From Vanessa cardui (taxonomy: Eukaryota > Arthropoda > Insecta > Lepidoptera > Nymphalidae), in NCBI RefSeq assembly GCF_905220365.1, contig NC_061124.1:4032501-4096500 (forward strand): a stretch of 64,000 bases of DNA. Direction: 5' to 3'. The translations under genes and the position numbers were made by a program. The notes under the pieces were generated by a model, which searched no databases, was not told where the DNA came from, and worked only from the letters and a program-made list of their open reading frames with translations. Shown in pieces: positions 53,601 to 62,600 of the stretch (the stretch's first letter is position 1; the number at the start of each line of letters is the position of its first letter).

Positions 53601-56600
53601 TTGGTGCCTCCTGCATCCCACGCGACGCGCACCCAGCCGTCTTCTCCGAGTTCCCCAATTACGCGACCTTCACCGCCGGGTACTCCATCCTGTTAAAATT
53701 CAAATTATTTATATTTTGGTTTATATGAAAATACCAAACCATGCTTATTACATGATAATTTTTTTACCTGGTCTCCCCATTTCCAGTCCTTTCCACGGAC
53801 TACTCGAGTGCCAATTTTCATAAGCGAAGCGAGTTCTGGTCCCGATAATGACGCACCTCTAGCTCTAGCTCCAAGTCTTTCATCCTCATAGATGATCAAA
53901 CACTCCGCTTGATAAAAAAAAAACTCCGTTTAATACCTATTTCTTTTTTTAAAGACATGAATCTGTTTTATTAAAAAAAAATGTATACTTACATTTGGAT
54001 CTAATGCCGTTACAAATAAGAGAAGAATGTTGAGAGGTATCACCCCCGATCTGTTTCAGAAGAGTTAAACAAGAACTCAAGGCCCCACCATTAATTAGCT
54101 GTTCTAATTCTGGACCTTGACACCCTTCAATAAGTAATGATAGAAGCGCTATTAAAAACCTAAAACAATAATTAAAAAATAAAAAGACAATGTGTTAAGA
54201 TGATGACAATTTTAAAAGTATTTCTCGTTGCATACCTAGCTCTTGACGGCCTATTTAATAATGCGTGGGCTCCATAGTTTGCACTCATTTTCAATGGTAA
54301 TGGTTGGTTTTGTTCACCCTCTAGGACTCTCGCTTTAAGCTCTATAAGGACGTAATCCATTAACTTAGACCGTTCTAACAGTACCATGTATTTCAAGTAG
54401 GGTATCACAGATTCAATGCCATTCAGAGGCATAGTTAACGGTATCGAAGGTTTTATTGGAGCATTCGGTACGGAATCTGCAATTGACGCTCCCAGTAAAC
54501 CAGAAAGTGCAGCATATTTTATACTTTCGGACATAGTTTGAGTTGAATGAAGAATGTTATTAATCACGGAATAACCGGTTTTTCTTATATCTGCTCTTTG
54601 AACCTGAAATTGGTAAATTTTAAATAAGCAACCCTTAATATTATATGACCAATCTATTGTTTAAGAACTTTGTTTTATATTTACCTGACAGTACAAAGCT
54701 CGTCTTAAAATATCAATATCACATGGTTCTTCAGTCATAACAAAGTCGATTATTGAAGAGGTTAAGTTTTGCTGTTCCGGAGTCACTTGTTCTAACATCC
54801 AATATAAATCTAAAAATCATAGAAAATGTTTTGCTAACTTGAAGCATTCACGAATGGGACAATAATCTATCTTACACTATAATACTAAATAGAGATTACG
54901 TCATACTCAATAAAAAAGCAGACCCATAACCTCATCTAATTCAATATATAAGCAAATTGTTTAATTACAGAGTTTATCATTTTAATATGTTTTACCTTTC
55001 TCCTCGCAAGCAAGCTTAGCTACCCAAGCATTTACAAATTTATTTCTCTCCGAATTATCATCATCTTTTTCTTCATCGGCAACTAGAAGTTCGTTCTTTA
55101 AATCGTCAGCCAGAAGCAATACTTGTTTCTCACTCTCCAGCGACTCTTTAAGGACTGAATTGTCTGTCATTTCATTTATCGAACTTAACGAAATTTCGTT
55201 CGTAGGAGTTTTGTCGTCGTCTTTGTCTAGCACGTCATCTCTCTCTGTCACCTTTAAATCACTACGACCCTCGTGTCTCATATCATCATAATTACACGCG
55301 TTTTTTAAGTCTTTCTCGAGTAGTTTATCTTTAATTTTCAATTTAGTTTTAGTTTGTATATTGTAAGTGTCTTTCGAAGCAAGATCACCCGCACACTCCA
55401 AATTAACGTTAACTTTCGGTGGTTCAATAATAATTGTTTGAGTTTCTTCTGGTTTACAACTTTGATTTCCAATCGTAGACTTAATAAGCAGCGCATCTCC
55501 TTGCAACAGACTGCCTGTAGCTTTAAGCATACTTTTGCTTAAGCTGTTTTGTCTATTCCTCAAATCTTTCGTTGTTTCAAAACTAGCAAACATATAAAAT
55601 ATTACTAGTTTCATTCTTTAAAAAAAATCTTTAAACTCATTGTTTACAATACAACTTACCACTTATTAAAGGTAGGCGACTTTGCCATTCGCATGACCTT
55701 CTGGAATATTCTCTTGGCAGTTGGCGCACGTCGTGACGGTGGTCGCAGCTGCAATGCCGTCACTGCTGGCGAAATCGCAGCGCGGACTTCGTGCAAGAGA
55801 AACCTCGCCCTTTCTAAAGGCGCTGCGCATACCTAATCATATTTTACAAAAATTATGATATTGAAATATTATAGCAAGTGTGGATTTACCTTGAAAGTAC
55901 TTTACAGGATTGTATAGATTATTGCAGAGCATACAATACCTCTTTGTAACCTCTAGAGAGCTGTTGTCGAGTCCGCATTAGAGTCCATTTACTCTGTTGC
56001 ACAGCTTTTACGATCTCGGACATCGCAGGAGACAGTTTTACTTCACCTTTTTCCATCTCTACAATACAAAAAAATAAGTCTAGTTTATTCTTTCTTTTAT
56101 TGTTAACTTAACTTCTAGAATGTATTAATGATGTTTACCAGCAGTAGCAGTGGCCAACGCGTGCTCTTTTAATCCAGCGTGATACAAAAGCGCTGCCAGT
56201 AGGGCACGCCTTAATTCTTCAAGAGGGTGTTCTGGCGGAAAGTGGGGCGCACAACCTTCGCGGCGTTCACATGCCCACCATAGATGAAGTGCTAAGGGAT
56301 CCTAAAATATATTTCGATGCTTTTAATAAAAGTGTTTGAATATATTACCTAACATGTTGCACACTTCTAGAGTCTAGACACTATCAGTATTACTTATAAA
56401 TATTATTTCGAGTTTAATTAATTGGTCAATGTTGTCTTCCTGCGAATGTCAAATTAATGATGATAAAAAGATACAGATAATTATTTAACTAAACACCTGA
56501 GAAATAACGTATATTTAAGATAATTATAAAGATAAATAAATTATAAAGATGTATATTCAATACAAACCAGAAAATGGTTTAATGGCTTGTAAAATATATT

Positions 56601-59600
56601 AATGTGTATGTTTTATTATAAAAAGAAATAAATAAATAAAAAAAAAAAAAGAAAATAGTTGATATTTTTGTCTAAGGTAATATTGAGAATATATTTTTTT
56701 CAAAATCCGAATATAACTTACGTGTAATTTAGGTTCAGCCAAAGCAAACAGCAAGGAGTCGGCTCGTGCCGTCGACATCGTCACGTTGACCTTGGGCGCG
56801 CGTGTGGCGCGGGCCGGCGGCGGGTGCAGCGCGTTGGACAGGTGCGTCGTGTAGGACACGTGGGGCGTATCGCTCGCAGGGCTGTTGCCGCCCGTCGAAG
56901 AGCCACTGCGAGCCTCAGCCTTCTCTTCTTCAAACGGGTTTGCGGGTTGGGATGTCTGCGAAATATCATTTCTACAAGTATTAACACATACACGAGAAAT
57001 CTAACCACATGATTATATTCCTAGGTATCGACAAGCTAGTAGTAGTGAAAAATGCGTCTTACGATGTAGTCTATTTTCTATTTTTGAGTCTAATAAAGAA
57101 CGTTAATGACATTATAAGTATGAGTCGGAACATACCATGAGTCCGCCTCTAAGGAACACAGCAGCAGCGTATGGCGCAGCTTCTCTCTCAACTTGCTGTA
57201 CGGGTAAAGATCGCGCCAAACGCAGTCCGCATTGCGCTAAGCCAAGAGCCAAGTGAAACGCGCACGATGAGAGAATGTGATGTGCTCGGAGACTCGATGT
57301 GCTTTCCTATAAAGTTGACAAATGTTCACAAGTGTTAAAAAAACTATAATTTATATTAACAAAATAGATTTTGTTAATAACATTGAAACTATAAATTAAG
57401 AACTACTTGAATTGGGCATTTCCATAAAATATTTTGGTTTAATTAAATCCCATGATCTAATCGGCGGAACACCTAATAAATCTTAATCGAAGATCACGGG
57501 GTCAAAGTGACGCAAGCCTAACTACATAAGATTTTGTTTGCTAAATTTGTATTTACTCATAAGCTCAATGGTGAAGGAATTGGGAATAAAGCCAACATTA
57601 TCAAACAAAATACATTGCATATAATACTTGCATTACACGATCACTAATCATTTTAAACGAAACCTTTCAGAGTGTCACTCACGTTGCACTTGTGGCTGTA
57701 GACCTGGCTGGCGTACATGCCGACGCACTTGTCGGTGACGCGCGCCAGGTAGGCGGCGTGCGGCTCGACGCTGAGCGCGGCCGTGGCGTCGGCGCCGCGC
57801 AGCTTGCGGACCAGCTCCACCGTGCTGGCGTTCTCGCACTCGAAGTTCTCCACGTCGAACACGTGCCCGGCTATCACTATCCACGACCCGCCCTCTTTCG
57901 TGTGGTTTTGTAGGTCACACCTTTGCAAACAATGAAACATTTAATACTTACACTTGGTGGTAGGGCTTTGTGCGAGCCCGTCTGGGTAGGTACCACCCAC
58001 TCATCAGTTATTCTACCGCCAAATAACAGTACTCAGTATTGTTGTGTTCCGGTTTGAAGGGTGAGTGAGCCAGTGTAACTACAGGCACAAGGGACATAAC
58101 ATCTTAGTTCCCAAGGTTAGTGGCGCAGTGACGATGTAAGGAATAGTTAATATTTCTCACAGCGTCATTGTCTATGGGTGATGGTGACCACTTACCATCA
58201 GGTGGCCCATATGCTCGTCCGCCAACCTATACCATAAAAAAAAAAACCTTCCCAGTTGTAGACACTTTTTCTGTTATAACTGTTAGACAACAAATCTCCA
58301 AGGTCAATGTTCATTTAATACTTACTTCCGTATAATACTGCTATTCAGCTGATGTCTCCTGGAAACTAAACCGGGCCATCCTAACAGATCCGAGTCCAAC
58401 TTAGCTGCAGAGGGCAAAGTTCGAGCCGCCTCGTCACAGGCTCGGACGATCTTCACGAGCGCTGCAGTGCAGTCGGTGAGCGCGATAGCAGATCGAGCCG
58501 CACACGCAACCACCCACACAGCTAACTCACTCATCACGCGACCTATCAAAACATTTATTTATTTATATACTCTTTATTGCACACCAATATAGACAAATAT
58601 AATAGGAGTAAAACAAAAACAAAGAAAAGAAAAATGTACAAAAAAAAAATTGTAAAACAGCGATCTCTTCCAGGCAACCTTTGGTAGAGGAGAGAGATAG
58701 GATGGTATGGGTGTACAAATTATTTAATACATAAAAAAAATAGATACCATATATATATGTATACATACGATACATAAACAAATATTCCATAAATATATAA
58801 TAATATTATATACATACACATTATAATTATATACATTAACATACTATAGATACTTACATAATAAATAAAATATTTAATTGCAGTATTTCTTCATGAAGCA
58901 AGATAGTGCTCTTTTACCTTTTTTTTTTCAAACATTTTGAATACAATACGAATACCTCTAATCGTTGTGCGTAATTGACTGTTTAGATGTAAAAAGTTAC
59001 ATATAATTTGTAAGTAAACACAGTATTATGAAGTAACTTTATCAAAAAATATATATATCTTTTATAACTTATAATAGCCCGAAACTATGAGACGAATGAA
59101 ACTAACCAACAATATCAGCACCAATGAGATCGCAGAGCGCGACAAGCTGCGTGTTGTCGGCCCTGTGCACGGCGCGGGCGAAGTAGCCGAGCGTGGAGTG
59201 CACGTGCTCAGCGAGTAGCGACGCGTACTGCGCGAGCAGCGAGCGCACGCCGCCGCGGCTGGCGCGCCCGCCCCGGGACCACATCGCTTCGCTGAACAGC
59301 AGCCTACGAATATGACGAATTTAGTCATACCGACATAAACAAAAAAAAACAAACAAACAACAGCCTGTAAATTCCCACTGCTGGGCTATAGGCCTCCTCT
59401 CCATTTGAGGAGAAGGTTTGGAACATATTCCACCACGCTGTTCCAATGCGGGTTGGTGTAATACACATGTGGCAGAATTTCTATGAAATTTGTCACATGC
59501 AGGTTTCCTCACGATGTTTTCCTTCACCGCTAAGCACGAGATGAATTATAAAGATAAATTAAGCACATGAATCAGTGGTGCCTGCCTGGGTTTGAACCCG

Positions 59601-62600
59601 CAACCATCGGTTAAGATGCACGCGTTCAAACTACTGGGCCATCTCGACTCGCTACCGACATGCTTTCAATAAACTTATACAATAATTGGGAAATTTTACC
59701 AAAAAAATAACTTCATATAAACATACTATTAGATTATAAAAATTATTGACTATACATTTTTTTTTTGTATTTCAATCGTACGAGTTTTTTCATGACAAAC
59801 AGACGGTCAAGTAGAATTTATAATATATTAATGTCAGAAATTGCTGACTTAGGCTTTGTAATAGTTATACACATTGGCGTCCGACGATAAACGTCTTAAA
59901 AACTCAACCGATCATCATGAGATTTTTCATTCTTTTTCTCATTCAATATTATAAATGACGAAAGTGAAATCGGAATTGTCAATGAAACATATTATGTTAA
60001 TATTCTGTTTATAACATTTTTATTACACGTACCTTTGAAATCTTATCAGGAGATCACAACTCGGACTGACTGTATCGTGTCCTTTAAGATCATCCGTCTT
60101 ACTCGTATCGCCGTTCATAATAGAATTTATGTGCATTTGAGTTTGACAACTCGTATTGCGAATCAAATGCTTCACCTAAAACCATATTAACATATTACAA
60201 AATATATATGTTTCAGTTTAAGGCATATACATTTTAAGTATTAACAAATACATACTAAATGCATTAAAGGAACAGAGGCACCGTTTTCGCAGACATTTGC
60301 ATTATTGCTTATTTGGTAGTCATCAGTATAGGTCGCTGGAACAAAATCATTATTAAATAAATACACGTAAAAATAAATCGATAAATCAAATTGTATATTA
60401 TCTGTATTACCTTGAACATTTTCGCTATCGTCAGACATCGTTGTCGTGGGCGGACCACGCTGTCCCGTCACTATATCAATTTGATCATATTCACTAAAAA
60501 AATTAATAAAAATTAATTCAGTACTGACAATAAATATATCTGTTTATCGAATCATTTTGACGTGACAACGTCTTATAAATTGGTTTGCCGGGTGACACTT
60601 CAAGAAACTGCGTTACGCTCCGCTCACGTTATGCGCTCACAATGAGAGCGAGTGAGAGGCACGCGTCCCTTCCACTCGGGCATGGTTAGCCCGCCTAAGA
60701 GCGAGAGAGACAGACATAAAAAGCCGTTGTTTTTGAATTTAATTAAATAAATGTTTTAAATTGTTACTATTATTTCATCCTCCTTCCTACTATACGAATG
60801 AACATTCACATTAAAATTATTTTACCACTCAAAGTCGTTGTCACGTAAAACTTTCGCCCGTATACCGACTTTACAGGCAACAGGTAATTTTTTAAAATAC
60901 ATACTCGTCCAGTTGTAAATGATTATAAGAATCGGAAGACTGCGTTTGGAGGGCGTTTCGTAGCGCGTCACGCAGACCTCCCCCTCCCAATAGCGACCAA
61001 ACAAGCAGTTCCGTCATAAACCTTGCCCCTGTGCTCGCCGGTGCTGATCCTATATTTAACAAAAAATATGTAAGAATAAAGACAAAACTCTTGAAACTAA
61101 ATTTAAAATTAATTCGTTTCGAAAATAAAGAACATAAATAGCGTTTCAAGACAGCTAAATTCTGGCCTGTAGTTATATGTACTTTGCCTAACTCTTCTGT
61201 TAAATTCTAGGTGACATCGAGAAGACGAAGCACGAGATCGTATATATTACAGATACAACCAACACATGATAGAGAGGCTAAAGCAATAAAATTGCTGAAA
61301 GGACATTTTGGAATGCAATGGCATTTTTGATCGACCTTGACTGAGTAATAAATACTGCAGATTGCCAATTTAGTTACCTATTATGATAAAAAAACACATA
61401 ACAAGTTGGAAACGAAAATCAGAGTAAAAATAAAAAGCAAAGTAAACTAACAGCCTGTACATTTCCCACTGCTGAGATAAGGCCTCCTCTTCCATTAAGG
61501 TGAGGTTTTGGAACAGATTCCACCACGCTGTACCAATGCGGGTTGGTGGAACGCACATGTGGCAGAATTTCGATGAAATTATATACATGCAGGTTTCCTC
61601 ACGATGCTTTCCTTTACCGCCGAGCACGAGATGAATTATAAACACAAATTAAGCACATATATATATAGTGGTGGTTGTCTGGGTTTGAACCCGCAATCAT
61701 CGTTTATGATGCACGCGTTCTAACCACTGGGCTAACTACATCCAATACCTTGCGGTAGTAAAGCTATGAGGTGCTGAGCCCGTATCTGCGGCGTGGGTAG
61801 TAATATCGGCCAGGCGGCGGCCAAGGCCTTGCGGGCGGCGGCGGCGGCGCACGGGCCCGCCCTGCCCTCCACGAGCGACACGAGAGCGGAGTGCACGCCG
61901 CTACACCACGCCCGCCCGTCTGAATCTGCTTCAACTATATCATTGCCCCGCGCACATTGCCAAGCATGTACCTGAAATAAGACAAAATAATTAATAATAA
62001 ATAAATATGGGACAACATCAGATACATTACTCTGATCCCAATGTAAGTAACTAAAGCACTTGTGTTATGGAAAATCAGAAGTAACGACGGTACCACAAAC
62101 ACAAAGACCCAAGACAACATAGAAAACTAATGAATTTTCTACATCGACTCGGCCGGGAATCGAACCCGGGACCTCGGAGTGGCGTACCCATGAAAACCGG
62201 TGTACATACTATTCGACCGCGGAGGTCGTCAAAACAAAATACATATTAATTTCTATATGAGAGTTAATACAATGGGATATAATTACAAATAAGGTTTTAA
62301 TAAGTGATCTTAACTATAGATTGTGGAGTCTCTAATTAAATGCTGTAATAATTGCTTTAGTGATGTTCAATATTAAATATATACTGTGAATGGGACCGAT
62401 TTCAGACACATTCCATTCTTTAGAGCAGATTAGACAATTTTAGACATATTACTGTATATACAAATATATGTTTAGACACAAGTATAGTACGACACAACTT
62501 AGATGTCGCATCAGTAAAATTCGTAAAACCGATCACATCCGAATTGAATACACTATGCCAAATTACCAATATTTATTGCTCATGCAAATTTGATCTTTGC

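Noticed and set aside
60541..60720. GC-richer patch in a HERC2 intron as a promoter
   Set aside because: CACGCGT and GCTC-rich motifs are present, but no first exon, ATG or transcript direction could be linked to it.
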